A stretch of 64,000 nucleotides of DNA from JAVBWO01 sp036677375 (GTDB taxonomy: Bacteria > Bacillota > Dehalobacteriia > UBA4068 > UBA4997): NCBI GenBank assembly GCA_036677375.1, contig JAVBWO010000001.1, positions 1-64,000 on the forward strand, in the 5' to 3' direction. Positions 50,735 to 59,430 of this stretch are shown in pieces. Every line of letters starts with the position of its first letter. Within the stretch, counting starts at the first letter, position 1. The notes below the pieces were generated by a model. It ran no database searches. It saw only the letters and a list, made by a program, of their open reading frames with translations, and was not told the DNA's origin. Made by a program: the position numbers and the translations under genes.

Positions 50735-51511
50735 TTATTGAGCGGTCCAGCCTCCATCAATCGTTAGTTCGGAACCTGTGGTAAACATGGTTTCATCCGA
50801 TGCCAGATAAAGGTCACCATAAGCAATATCCATAGGCTTGCCGATATAGCCAATGGGGTGTTGGTCTCCGACTTTTTTGAAATATTCGGCAGGGGTCATT
50901 CCGGAGTCAGCCGCTTCTTTTTCCGTTAAGGCTGTATGTACATAGCCCGGATGAACCGAGTTCACCCGGATTTTATACTTATGAACGCCACAGGCCAAAG
51001 CCGCTGATTTTGTTAAAATGGTGACACACCCTTTTGACGCACAATATGCAAATAAGCCCGGCTCAGCAATTTGCCCGTCAATGGAAGAGCGATTGACGAT
51101 GGAGCAATTCTCACCATTATCCTTCATGTATTGAATGGCATATTTGGTGCCAAGAAATACACCGGTGGCATTGATGCCCATCAGCCAGTTCCATTCTTCC
51201 AAGGTGGTGCCTTCAATATCTTTTCCTAAGGAAACACCAGCATTATTTACCAGAATATTAAGCTTACCGTATTTTTGGATTGTAGCGTCCATAACTTGTT
51301 GCCAGTCGGCTTCCTTGGATACGTCAAGACGCATAAAAGTTGCCTCATTTCCTTCTTCTTTGATACGCTTTTCCAAATCAAGGCCCGCTTTTTCATTGAC
51401 GTCGGCTATCACAACCTTTGCGCCTTCTCTGGCAAAGAGTGTAGAAGTCGCTTCACCAATCCCCAAAGCACCCCCGCTCACAATCGCCACTTTATTTTCT
51501 AAACGTCCCAT
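50735..51511 (-). CDS. Short-chain dehydrogenase/reductase (classical SDR)
   Basis: 258 residues. Cofactor motif SGGALGIG (12-19), Asp38 at the end of strand 2 (VVIADVN) predicting NAD over NADP, NNAG (89-92), catalytic Ser142/143, Tyr156 and Lys160 (YCASK), and the C-terminal LTIDGGWTA. It oxidises an alcohol or reduces a ketone. The start follows AAGGAGG. It lies 63 bases after the APC permease, so it probably acts on the carbon skeleton produced by the P-protein-like enzyme (inference). Confidence 0.93.
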   Translation of the reverse strand: MGRLENKVAIVSGGALGIGEATSTLFAREGAKVVIADVNEKAGLDLEKRIKEEGNEATFMRLDVSKEADWQQVMDATIQKYGKLNILVNNAGVSLGKDIEGTTLEEWNWLMGINATGVFLGTKYAIQYMKDNGENCSIVNRSSIDGQIAEPGLFAYCASKGCVTILTKSAALACGVHKYKIRVNSVHPGYVHTALTEKEAADSGMTPAEYFKKVGDQHPIGYIGKPMDIAYGDLYLASDETMFTTGSELTIDGGWTAQ

Positions 51512-51574
51512 AGTAAGCCTCCTTAGTAACAATTATTTTTAAGCTACAGTAGTACTAAAAATACAGATCATATT

Positions 51575-52981
51575 TTAGAAATCCATTTCTCCATCCGGAG
51601 TGATGATATGAACTTTTTCTTTCCGCCATCTGATTCCAATCATCCACAGCCAGAGGACACCGCCGATGGCAATATAAACGGCGAAACCTTTCCAGCTACC
51701 GATCCCTTGGCCTATGGTGCAGAATACGGCGATGACAATACTGAGAACCAGGGAAAGTACCCGCATGAACATGCCGCCGGCCAGGTGATAAGGACTCTGC
51801 CAATTGGGGTGCTTAATTTTGATGCTGATTGCAGACCAACTGGTCATGGCATAAGCAACCGCGCAGCCGAATGCCATCAGGTTGAAGAAATCATAGATGA
51901 AGGTGGTGGTATTCATCATCAGCAAGAAAATGATGCAGATCCCCAAGAGGAGAAGGTTGGGGAGAATGGGTTGTTGGTGCTTATTGCAATAAGCAAAAGA
52001 TTTGGGCAGGAAGTTTTGCATGCCCATGGCATAGATCATACGGACAGTGGAAAGCCAGAAGCCCAATAAGCAGGTACCAATTGCGCCAATAATGGCGCCG
52101 AACCCATAAATAACGGACCAGACCTTCCAACCCAGGAGGTTTTCCATAGCCGTCATGGTCAGGAAGGAAACCTCGCTGCCGTCCGGTGCGGTTAACAGAG
52201 TATCATAAGGAGCAATACCGGCAACTGCAAAGAACAATAAACTATAAATAACACCGCAAGTCACAACAGAACTCCAGATCGCTTTGGTACTGTCCTTAAT
52301 GGGGAAGTCGCCTTCCTCGATCAACAGCGGCACCGTTTCAAACCCAAAGTATGGCGTGATAATCAATCCTAGGCCAATGACCCAGCCTCCAATCCCACCG
52401 TCACCAATAGAAGACCGGAAGAAAGGAGTGAAGTTAGACCAGCTCCAATGACCGGAGAACAAAAGTGCAAAAGTGGTGATCAAGCAAGCGAGAATTGCCA
52501 TGATCAGCATCGCCAACTGGATTTTACCAGCCAACTGAATATCCCACAAGCTCAAAATACAATAGATACATAACACAACAATCCCCCAGAACATGATACC
52601 GCGTATGCTCATGCTTACGCCAAAAACACGGAAGACCCATGCCAGGATCGCCATGACGGCCGCCGGGGGAACGTTGATATAGGCCAATAAGATCATCCAA
52701 GAAGAAAAGAACCCGGCGGTCTTATTGATACCAACGGTATTATAAATAAGTTCGGCACCTGCTTGTGGAAACATTGGTACTAATTCACAATAAACAAAAG
52801 CGATGGGCATAACGGCAATGGTCATTAAAGCAAATGCTAAGAAAGTACCGGGGCCGCAATAAGCAATAAAAATGGTGTCCCAATAACCAACGAATGTAAA
52901 AATGGCGCCAGTAGCGATTGCATAAACATAAATCCATTTCAAGCCTCTTTTTAGTGCTGTTTCGTGGTGCTGTTCTGCCAT
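51575..52981 (-). CDS. APC-superfamily amino acid permease
   Basis: 468 residues, about 12 helices, amino acid-polyamine-organocation family: LKWIYVYAIATGAIFTFVG at the N-terminus, YCELVPMFPQAGAELIYN, GFETVPLLIEEGDFP with the helix-6 region, and ACFW-like GFWLSTVRMIYAMG. It probably imports the amino acid or amine used by the neighbouring P-protein-like enzyme. Specificity cannot be read. It is 303 bases downstream of that enzyme's second subunit, with a hairpin in the gap. Confidence 0.92.
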   Translation of the reverse strand: MAEQHHETALKRGLKWIYVYAIATGAIFTFVGYWDTIFIAYCGPGTFLAFALMTIAVMPIAFVYCELVPMFPQAGAELIYNTVGINKTAGFFSSWMILLAYINVPPAAVMAILAWVFRVFGVSMSIRGIMFWGIVVLCIYCILSLWDIQLAGKIQLAMLIMAILACLITTFALLFSGHWSWSNFTPFFRSSIGDGGIGGWVIGLGLIITPYFGFETVPLLIEEGDFPIKDSTKAIWSSVVTCGVIYSLLFFAVAGIAPYDTLLTAPDGSEVSFLTMTAMENLLGWKVWSVIYGFGAIIGAIGTCLLGFWLSTVRMIYAMGMQNFLPKSFAYCNKHQQPILPNLLLLGICIIFLLMMNTTTFIYDFFNLMAFGCAVAYAMTSWSAISIKIKHPNWQSPYHLAGGMFMRVLSLVLSIVIAVFCTIGQGIGSWKGFAVYIAIGGVLWLWMIGIRWRKEKVHIITPDGEMDF

Positions 52982-53284
52982 ACTAATAGTCCCTCCTTTT
53001 TTTACACATACACCTACAGAGAAAATTCCAACTTAACAGATTGCCCTAACAGACTAGATGGGCGGCTACAACAGACTGGACCAAAGTTGTTGTACAGCTC
53101 AAGGAGTTTGGTAAATTAGAAACCATCATGACCATCTATACATTATATCATTTTTTATAAAGCTAATAAATGTTATGTTTGATCATGCGAATCATGTCAA
53201 GATTTTGGGATTCCCGCCGCCGACAGAGAAACCTGTAACGGCGGGAATCTGCCAAAACTCTTAAAAACGGTTACTTAAATCAAA
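52982..53284. other. 303-base gap upstream of the APC permease
   Basis: It holds the hairpin at 53209-53249. A minus-strand TATAAT at 53142-53147 with a poor -35 (TTTATT) could be an internal promoter for the permease and following genes. Nothing else recognised. Confidence 0.45.
53209..53249 (-). other. Intercistronic hairpin after the P-protein-like subunit 2
   Basis: 11-bp perfect stem GATTCCCGCCG / CGGCGGGAATC with a 19-base loop, about 35 bases past the stop. On the minus strand it is followed by CCAAAATCTTG, not a T-tract, so termination would be weak. Confidence 0.6.
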
Positions 53285-54847
53285 TTATTTGCCACCAAAT
53301 TTCCGTTGGTAAGCTTTCCAGGTAAGAGCCCACTTACTGGGATCATCCAGCTCTTCTTCGTTAGCCCGTTTATGGATAACGGAATTGTAGGGAGCGTTCT
53401 TAACCATGTCGGGATCTGCAAAAGCTTCCGCCGCAACGGTCTTGACAACTTCACAATATTGCTCGATGTCTTCCTTGGTGTAGGTTTCGCAGGGTTCCAA
53501 CGTCATGGGTTCCGGAATCACCCAAGGATGGTGGGAAGACCAGAACCACGGAATACCATAGTCAAGCATGCGGCGGTTCATATCATCCGAACCAACGTCT
53601 ACTTTGTTCTTGATTTCTTCGAAGCTGTAACGGATCTGTTCCTGACGAACAATGCCATTGCCTTGGAAGGCGCTGGTGAGACCAGGAATGGCTTCCATGA
53701 TCTTCTGCATATAGTTGTTGTTGATAACGGAAATATCGGCGCACTCACGCAGGCCATCAGCACCCATCATCATGCACCAAGAATAAGCTTTGATCAAAAC
53801 GGAAGCGGGAGCGACGAAGTCACGGACTTTACCGATGCTTTCCGGTCTTTCATAATCCAGATAATATTTCAGGCCGTCAAATTCAACGGTAGGAGTAGGC
53901 AAGAATTTAGCCAAGAATTCCCGGCAGCCGATGGCGCCGCAAGCGGGACCGGAACAGCCGTGAGGGGTACCAAAGGTTTTATGAACATTGAAGTGGCACA
54001 TATCAAAGCCGGCTTCTTTGGCGCGGGCAACACCCAGGAAAGCATTGGCGTTGGCTTGGTCATAGAAGCACAGACCGCCTACACTGTGGATAATCTCGGT
54101 GATCTTATCCGCATTGGGATTGTAGATACCGATATCTTCCGGGTTGGTCATGAAGATAGCGGCGGTTCTTTCGGAAGCAGCCGCACGGATGGCTTCGATA
54201 TCGGGAACCCCGTGTTCATCGGGCCAGATAGTGATAACCTTATAACCAGCGGTCGCCGGGGTAGCAGCATCACAGGGGTGAGAGAAGATGGTGGTAATAA
54301 CTTCGTCTCTTTGCGCAGCTTCACCGCGGGAAGCATGATAAGCGCGAACGATAGAAGCCGCGGTATAAACAGCGTGGTTACCACCGCCAGGTTGTAAGGA
54401 GAATTTATCCATACCGGATACTTGTTTGACGACCGTTTCAAAATCATAGATCATCTTCAGCATCCCTTGAACGGTATCGGGATCTTGGTCGGGGTGAATA
54501 TCAGCGAAACCGGGTTCGCCGGCTAAAGTTTCACAAAGCCGGGGATTGTACTTCATGGTACAGGTACCTTCGCTGATATCATTGGAGATATTGGAACCCA
54601 TGGTTTCTTGGGAAAGGTGTACCCAGTGTTCCAAAATTTGTTTTTGAGCCACTTCCGGCAGGCCCAAAGCGGATTGCCGTTTAACACTGGCAGGCAGCTT
54701 GGAAGCTACATCGCCAACGCGGGCTTGGATTTCTTCTTCTACCGCGGGAGGAATGATCCCTCTCAAACCGGGAGTAGATAATTCATAAATTATTGGTTCA
54801 TCCCAACTCGCTTGATGGAAATTTTTTCTTACTTTCATCTTCGCCAT
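53285..54847 (-). CDS. Diverged GcvPB-like PLP enzyme subunit
   Basis: 520 residues, homologous to glycine dehydrogenase subunit 2 but well diverged from the gcvPB at 2235-3683. The PLP lysine is kept (K290 in NVHKTFGTPHG), as is GTCTMKYNP (95-103). Two conserved active-site segments differ: GSHGEW of gcvPB is GGNHAV (155-160, Glu lost), and SAHGTNPA is SHPCDAATPA (189-198). It is also 38 residues longer, mostly at the ends. It follows the GcvPA-like gene by 46 bases. It probably decarboxylates or otherwise processes an amino acid other than glycine (inference); the actual reaction is unknown. Confidence 0.88.
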   Translation of the reverse strand: MAKMKVRKNFHQASWDEPIIYELSTPGLRGIIPPAVEEEIQARVGDVASKLPASVKRQSALGLPEVAQKQILEHWVHLSQETMGSNISNDISEGTCTMKYNPRLCETLAGEPGFADIHPDQDPDTVQGMLKMIYDFETVVKQVSGMDKFSLQPGGGNHAVYTAASIVRAYHASRGEAAQRDEVITTIFSHPCDAATPATAGYKVITIWPDEHGVPDIEAIRAAASERTAAIFMTNPEDIGIYNPNADKITEIIHSVGGLCFYDQANANAFLGVARAKEAGFDMCHFNVHKTFGTPHGCSGPACGAIGCREFLAKFLPTPTVEFDGLKYYLDYERPESIGKVRDFVAPASVLIKAYSWCMMMGADGLRECADISVINNNYMQKIMEAIPGLTSAFQGNGIVRQEQIRYSFEEIKNKVDVGSDDMNRRMLDYGIPWFWSSHHPWVIPEPMTLEPCETYTKEDIEQYCEVVKTVAAEAFADPDMVKNAPYNSVIHKRANEEELDDPSKWALTWKAYQRKFGGK

Positions 54848-54893
54848 GCAAATTCACCCTCCGTCTTATAAATTTTCGTTCATTTCGAGTCGA

Positions 54894-56285
54894 TTAAGCA
54901 CAGATGCGTTTCAAGGCAGCAACTAATTGATCGATATCTTCCAGGGTGTGAACTTCCGTTACACTGTAAAGTGCGCTTTGACCATAGACTGGGAAGTCAA
55001 CGCTCATATCTTTGCCGCCGAGAATATCATAGGTCAAGAGTGCTTTGTTGATTTCGGCAACAGTCTTGCCGGTGCCGTCGAAATTCACGAGGAAATCGCA
55101 ATAGCTGTAAGCATCCAAGGACATTTTCACGCCGGGGATCTCAGCCAATTTTTCTTTCGCATAAGCAACTCTTTGGAGGATGCCTTCACCCAACTCCTGG
55201 AAGCCTTGAGGACCCATGAGAGCCATATAAACACCGGCTACAATGCCATGCAAAGCGGCGCAGGTGCCAATGAAGTCTTTCCCTTTTTCACGGGAAGCAT
55301 AGGAAGTTCTTTCATAGAAAACTTCACCGAAACCATATTCGCCTTCTTTAGTGGTTCTGCAGATCCCAAAGAGCAGGGAAGGATATTCACCCATAAATTC
55401 TTTATCGTCTTTGGTGCAGATAAAACCGCCGACGCCGCCGCCATAGCTCATATGCAAACCGAGGGGTTGCAGATCACCAACGGCATAGTCCGCGCCATAA
55501 GCGGCGGGAGCTTCCAGAATACCTAAGGAAGTGGGATCAACGCCTACGATAACCAAAGCGCCGGCCGCTTTCGCCAGTTTGGTGATTTCCGCGGCTTGGG
55601 TTTCAATAGCGCCGAGATAAGTCGGATTTTCAAAATAAACAGCTGAGGTCTTATCGGAAAGTTTCGCTTTCAGGTCGACCAAATCCAAGAGGCCGCTGCC
55701 TTTATTGAAATCAACCTCCACAACAGAGATTTCAGGTTTGCAATAATTTTTTACAACTTTTAAACGACCGGGGCTCATGCAGCCGGCAACCAGGATTTCC
55801 CTTTTACCGCTGGTACGGCAAGCCATGCGGCTGGAGATCGCAACTGCGTTAGCCCAATCGTACGTGGGCGTGTTGCAGGCTTCAAAGCCGGTAAGGTCGC
55901 CCAGCATGGAGCTGGTTTCAAACAGAGCTTGGAATTTACCATGGTCGGAATAGGCATCGCCAACATAAGCGGTAAGGAATTCATCGCGGCCCATGATGGT
56001 ATCGCAGACTGCCGGCACATAGTGGTTCCAAACACCGCCGCCCAAAAAGCAAAGATTGTTTTTGGCGTTTCTATTTTTATTTAGCAAGCCTTCCACATGG
56101 CGTTGCAAGGAGCATTCGGAAATAATAGGATCCGGTAATTGCATTTTCCCATGAAAACGTAAATGATCAGGAATTTCCTTATAAATACCTTCGGAACTTT
56201 CCATGCCCAAGAAATCAAGCAATTCTTTTTTGATTTTGGGCTCAGAATTTGGTATATAAGGATGCACATATTGTTTTTGGCTCAT
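54894..56285 (-). CDS. Diverged GcvPA-like PLP enzyme subunit
   Basis: 463 residues, homologous to glycine dehydrogenase subunit 1: GGGVWNHYVPAVCDTI (82-97) and DEFLTAY align with the canonical protein. The glycine-decarboxylase box YTPYQAEISQG is replaced by YVGDAYSDHG (107-116), and REQHIRREKASSSIC by ERTSYASREKGKDFIG, so two regions nearly invariant in true GcvPA are rewritten. It is the first gene of a minus-strand cluster divergent from a two-component system. GGAGGGTGG precedes the start. Paired with the GcvPB-like subunit it should form a heterodimeric or heterotetrameric P-protein-like enzyme. Confidence 0.88.
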   Translation of the reverse strand: MSQKQYVHPYIPNSEPKIKKELLDFLGMESSEGIYKEIPDHLRFHGKMQLPDPIISECSLQRHVEGLLNKNRNAKNNLCFLGGGVWNHYVPAVCDTIMGRDEFLTAYVGDAYSDHGKFQALFETSSMLGDLTGFEACNTPTYDWANAVAISSRMACRTSGKREILVAGCMSPGRLKVVKNYCKPEISVVEVDFNKGSGLLDLVDLKAKLSDKTSAVYFENPTYLGAIETQAAEITKLAKAAGALVIVGVDPTSLGILEAPAAYGADYAVGDLQPLGLHMSYGGGVGGFICTKDDKEFMGEYPSLLFGICRTTKEGEYGFGEVFYERTSYASREKGKDFIGTCAALHGIVAGVYMALMGPQGFQELGEGILQRVAYAKEKLAEIPGVKMSLDAYSYCDFLVNFDGTGKTVAEINKALLTYDILGGKDMSVDFPVYGQSALYSVTEVHTLEDIDQLVAALKRICA

Positions 56286-56774
56286 TCAGACCACCCTCCA
56301 GTTTCTTTTCAGAATTGTTTTTGACTGCTAAACTACCAAAAAAACCTAACCTGAACCTTTTTAAAACGGATACGACGATTTCACCTCCTGCTGTATGATA
56401 TATTTTACAACTATAACAAGAAATACTTTTTTGGCGGGTAACTCTACAAGATCTAAAATCTCTATAGCTTGTCCACCTAAATCATCGGCTGATTCAGAAA
56501 AATCTGAATCGCCATAAAATTGACATTAAAGAATTCACCATAAGTGCCCAATTTACTTTTTCCAAATCAGCACGTTTCTTTGCAAAGCATTACTTGATAT
56601 GTAAATTTTACAATATAATTTTTAACAAGATATCGTTATTGTATTATTTTGCACTATACTTATATTTTATTGTTTTATTTTCTGAAAAATTGCAATATTT
56701 TTTAATTTGTTATATAATTGATTTAACGTCGAATTTCAAAGCACCAGACAGATATTTCAAAATGGGGTGATAGG
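56286..56774. promoter_or_regulatory. Divergent control region between the P-protein-like cluster and its two-component system
   Basis: 489 bases, AT-rich. It contains a perfect inverted repeat GATTCAGA-AAAA-TCTGAATC (56491-56510) that is a candidate AraC-type or other operator. A minus-strand AGGAGGTGA (56381-56389) lies about 95 bases before the GcvPA-like start and opens only a seven-codon GTG frame, possibly a leader peptide or chance. The cluster's promoter was not located. The promoter of the regulator gene is at 56690-56718. Confidence 0.55.
56690..56718 (+). promoter_or_regulatory. Promoter of the two-component system
   Basis: TTGCAA (56690-56695), 17 bases, TATAAT (56713-56718), about 55 bases before the response regulator. 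Confidence 0.75.
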
Positions 56775-57872
56775 ATGCATACTATTCTTCTTGCAGATGA
56801 TGAAGTGATCGAGCGCACCTTCCTTAAAAAAATGTTCCAGAAGTACAGTAGTACCTTTAAAGTTGTGGGCGAAGTCAACAACGGCTTGGCAGCTATTGAT
56901 TTTGTCGCTCAGCACTCCCCAAACATTGTTATTATCGATGTCCGGATGCCGGAGTGTAACGGACTTGAGGCTACCATGTCCATTAAGCAAACCGCTCCCA
57001 GCACCATCATTATCATCAACAGCGCCTATGCGGAATTTGATTTTGCCCGGCAGGCCATCGTTTACGGCGCCAATGATTATCTGCTGAAACCGGCCCAGGA
57101 GGATGTCATTATCCCGGCATTGCAAAAGGCGATCGCACAGCAGCAGTCCCAGCAGAATCCGTTTCAGCAGTTCTACAGCCGCCATGCGGCGGAGATCGAC
57201 TATCCCTATCATTTGGAATCAGAGATCCTCAATGCCTTATCCATCCATGAGGCCCATCTTTTACAAAATAAATTTGAAGAACTGCTACAATTTTTCCGAA
57301 ATAAAAGCTATTCTTTAGACAGTTGCCGTATCTATCTTTTGAATCTTCTCTTAAACATTCAGAATTCTCTAAAGAGTAGCAATATTCCTGTTTCCCTTTT
57401 GGGTCTTCTTAATACCAACCGATACTTAAAAGAACTTTCCGCCGCACCAACGTGGCTCGCGGCCTTCACTATATTGGAAAACTACCTGCAGCAATTATTG
57501 AATCTATTGGATAGCAGCAACCTGTTTACCCAAAAGTGCTCTGCCACTATCATGAATTACATTAAGCAAAACTATACACACAAAATTACCTTGGAAGATC
57601 TGGCGGAGCATATGCATTTCAGCCCCGCTTATATCTCCCGCATCTTTCATAAAGAAACCGGCACGACTCTCAATTCTTACATTAACCGTTACCGCATCGA
57701 TAAAGCCAAAGACCTATTGGAAAATTCTCATCTACCCATCAAGCAAATTGCCGTTATGGTAGGATTCGGTAATATTTCCCATTTCAACCGGGTCTTTAAA
57801 GAAATCACTGGTAAAGTACCTGCCGAAGCCAGAAAGGTGAGGGAGGGAAAACATTTTGAAACAGAAAATTGA
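56775..57872 (+). CDS. AraC-type response regulator
   Basis: 365 residues. Receiver domain (1-120) with D8/D9, phospho-acceptor D55 in IVIIDVRMPECNG and Lys in YLLKPAQED; a helical middle region (about 130-255); then a double helix-turn-helix AraC domain (about 260-360: ITLEDLAEHMHFSPAYISRIF and IKQIAVMVGFGNISHFNRVFKEITG). It overlaps the kinase gene by 17 bases. Divergent orientation makes the P-protein-like cluster its natural target. Confidence 0.94.
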   Translation: MHTILLADDEVIERTFLKKMFQKYSSTFKVVGEVNNGLAAIDFVAQHSPNIVIIDVRMPECNGLEATMSIKQTAPSTIIIINSAYAEFDFARQAIVYGANDYLLKPAQEDVIIPALQKAIAQQQSQQNPFQQFYSRHAAEIDYPYHLESEILNALSIHEAHLLQNKFEELLQFFRNKSYSLDSCRIYLLNLLLNIQNSLKSSNIPVSLLGLLNTNRYLKELSAAPTWLAAFTILENYLQQLLNLLDSSNLFTQKCSATIMNYIKQNYTHKITLEDLAEHMHFSPAYISRIFHKETGTTLNSYINRYRIDKAKDLLENSHLPIKQIAVMVGFGNISHFNRVFKEITGKVPAEARKVREGKHFETEN

Positions 57873-59076
57873 TATACGGGATCTGGTCACCACCGATTTT
57901 CAAAAAGACATTCAGGACTCCTTTGCCTACGCCACCGGGCTGGGTGTTGTCTTTACCGACAGCCAGGGCACCCACATCGGTCAAGGCAGCAACTTTTGTG
58001 CCTTCTGCCGGAAGATCAACGAAACCGAGGAGGGCATGCGGGCCTGTTATCTTTCGAATTATTATGCCTCCATTATCGCCATGCAAAAGCGGCGCCCCTA
58101 CATTTATCATTGTCATTCCGGCTTAATCGACATGGGTATCCCGCTGATCATCGACAATCAGATCATTGGCTCTATCATGGCGGGACAAGTCCTCTGCACC
58201 AAAGAGGATCTTTACAAAGACAATAAAATTCCTATTACCAGAAACTGGCTGGAGGATGAAACCCTGCGCCAGCTGTACCGCCGCGTCAAGGTGTATCCCC
58301 AATATAAGATCGAGGCTGCCGCGAAAGCATTGTTCAATATTGGTAATTATATCGTGCAAAATCATGCGACAGGTCTGATGCGCCAGCAGCTGGCAGAAAA
58401 CAAACAGCAACTGCTGGCAGCGGAAAAACATCAGGTGGAGATAAACCATCAATTAAAAATCGCGGAATTGGACGCCCTGCAAAAACAGGTAAACCCACAC
58501 TTTATTTTTAACACCATCAGTTCCATCAGCCGCCTTATCTCCTTAAAGGAATATAAAAAAGCAGAAGACATGTTGAATTCTTTCGCTAAGATGCTGCGTT
58601 ACAGTTTGTCTTCCGCCACCACAGCCATCTCTTTGCAGCAAGAGATCGATTATATTACCCAATATCTTTCTATCCAAAAATACCGCTTCGGCGACCGAAT
58701 CGATTTCAAAGTGGATATCCAACCGGACATGTTAAACCTGCGCATTCCTTTCTTCTCACTACAGCCTCTGGTTGAAAATGCCATCGAACACGGCATTAGT
58801 CCCCTGACCCAAGGAGGTCTTTTGGAGATCCGAGGTTACGCCAAACAAAATGAGTATATTCTAACCATTACCGATAACGGCAGCGGTATTAGCGTCGAAT
58901 GCTTGACCCAAATCAACGAAACCCTTTATTCTCCTGGAAAAAAAACCGATGTTTCTCATGTAGGAGTCTATAATTCATATTCCCGTTTCAAGATTCTTTT
59001 CGGAGACAGTTTCTCTTTTAATATCAAAAGTAAAAAAAATGAAGGCACCCAGATCACCATTACCATTCAGAAATAA
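57856..59076 (+). CDS. PocR-domain LytS-type sensor histidine kinase
   Basis: 406 residues without transmembrane helices. The N-terminal PocR ligand-binding domain (about 7-165) has cysteines C48, C51, C64 and C86 that could bind metal or ligand. A coiled coil (about 172-208) is followed by a His_kinase domain with phospho-His215 in QVNPHFIFNTISS and an HATPase with PLVENAIEHGI and DNGSGIS. PocR domains sense small metabolites such as 1,2-propanediol or C1/amine compounds in the cytoplasm. The TTG start lies 8 bases after GGGAGGG. It and the AraC regulator probably induce the adjacent catabolic cluster when its substrate or product is present (inference). Confidence 0.93.
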   Translation: MKQKIDIRDLVTTDFQKDIQDSFAYATGLGVVFTDSQGTHIGQGSNFCAFCRKINETEEGMRACYLSNYYASIIAMQKRRPYIYHCHSGLIDMGIPLIIDNQIIGSIMAGQVLCTKEDLYKDNKIPITRNWLEDETLRQLYRRVKVYPQYKIEAAAKALFNIGNYIVQNHATGLMRQQLAENKQQLLAAEKHQVEINHQLKIAELDALQKQVNPHFIFNTISSISRLISLKEYKKAEDMLNSFAKMLRYSLSSATTAISLQQEIDYITQYLSIQKYRFGDRIDFKVDIQPDMLNLRIPFFSLQPLVENAIEHGISPLTQGGLLEIRGYAKQNEYILTITDNGSGISVECLTQINETLYSPGKKTDVSHVGVYNSYSRFKILFGDSFSFNIKSKKNEGTQITITIQK

Positions 59077-59100
59077 AATCATGCACTTGCTCATACCTTT

Positions 59101-59128
59101 AAAAACCGGCCTTTGCGGCCGGTTTTTT
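59101..59128 (+). terminator. Terminator of the two-component system operon
   Basis: AAAACCGGCC / GGCCGGTTTT with a 4-base loop and T-tract, 25 bases past the kinase stop. The rest of the gap to 59430 holds no recognised element. Confidence 0.92.
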
Positions 59129-59430
59129 GTATGTCGAAACAGTCTTTGGGAATCTGGACAAAATTGGCAAACTGTCGGTTGTCCTTTTCCAAGGATACGT
59201 CTAGGATAAGAACAGGGAAAAAGGAACCGGACGTTCCGGCAGCTTAGCAGAAACAAATCAGAATCCACGCCTCTCCAGTGCTGCTGATATTAGGAAACCG
59301 GTATCAAAACGAAATAAACAAGTACGAATTAAGTAAGGAAACCAAGGCCGCCGGAGTTTTGCAGGAACTTTTCGACCCATTTCGGCATCTTAATAACGAG
59401 CAAATTTATGAATCTGTGAGGAAAGTAAAA

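Noticed and set aside
56381..56389. Leader peptide before the GcvPA-like gene
   Set aside because: The AGGAGGTGA site opens only a seven-codon GTG frame overlapping the site itself; too little to call a gene.
59278..59430. Open frame upstream of the CAO-N domain protein
   Set aside because: Signal peptide and ribosome site support the start at 59431; the upstream part lacks family similarity and a ribosome site. It remains possible but unlikely.
59129..59430. A cyclic-di-GMP riboswitch upstream of the secreted protein
   Set aside because: A short GGCAAACTG stretch suggested GEMM, but the other conserved blocks of either c-di-GMP class are absent.
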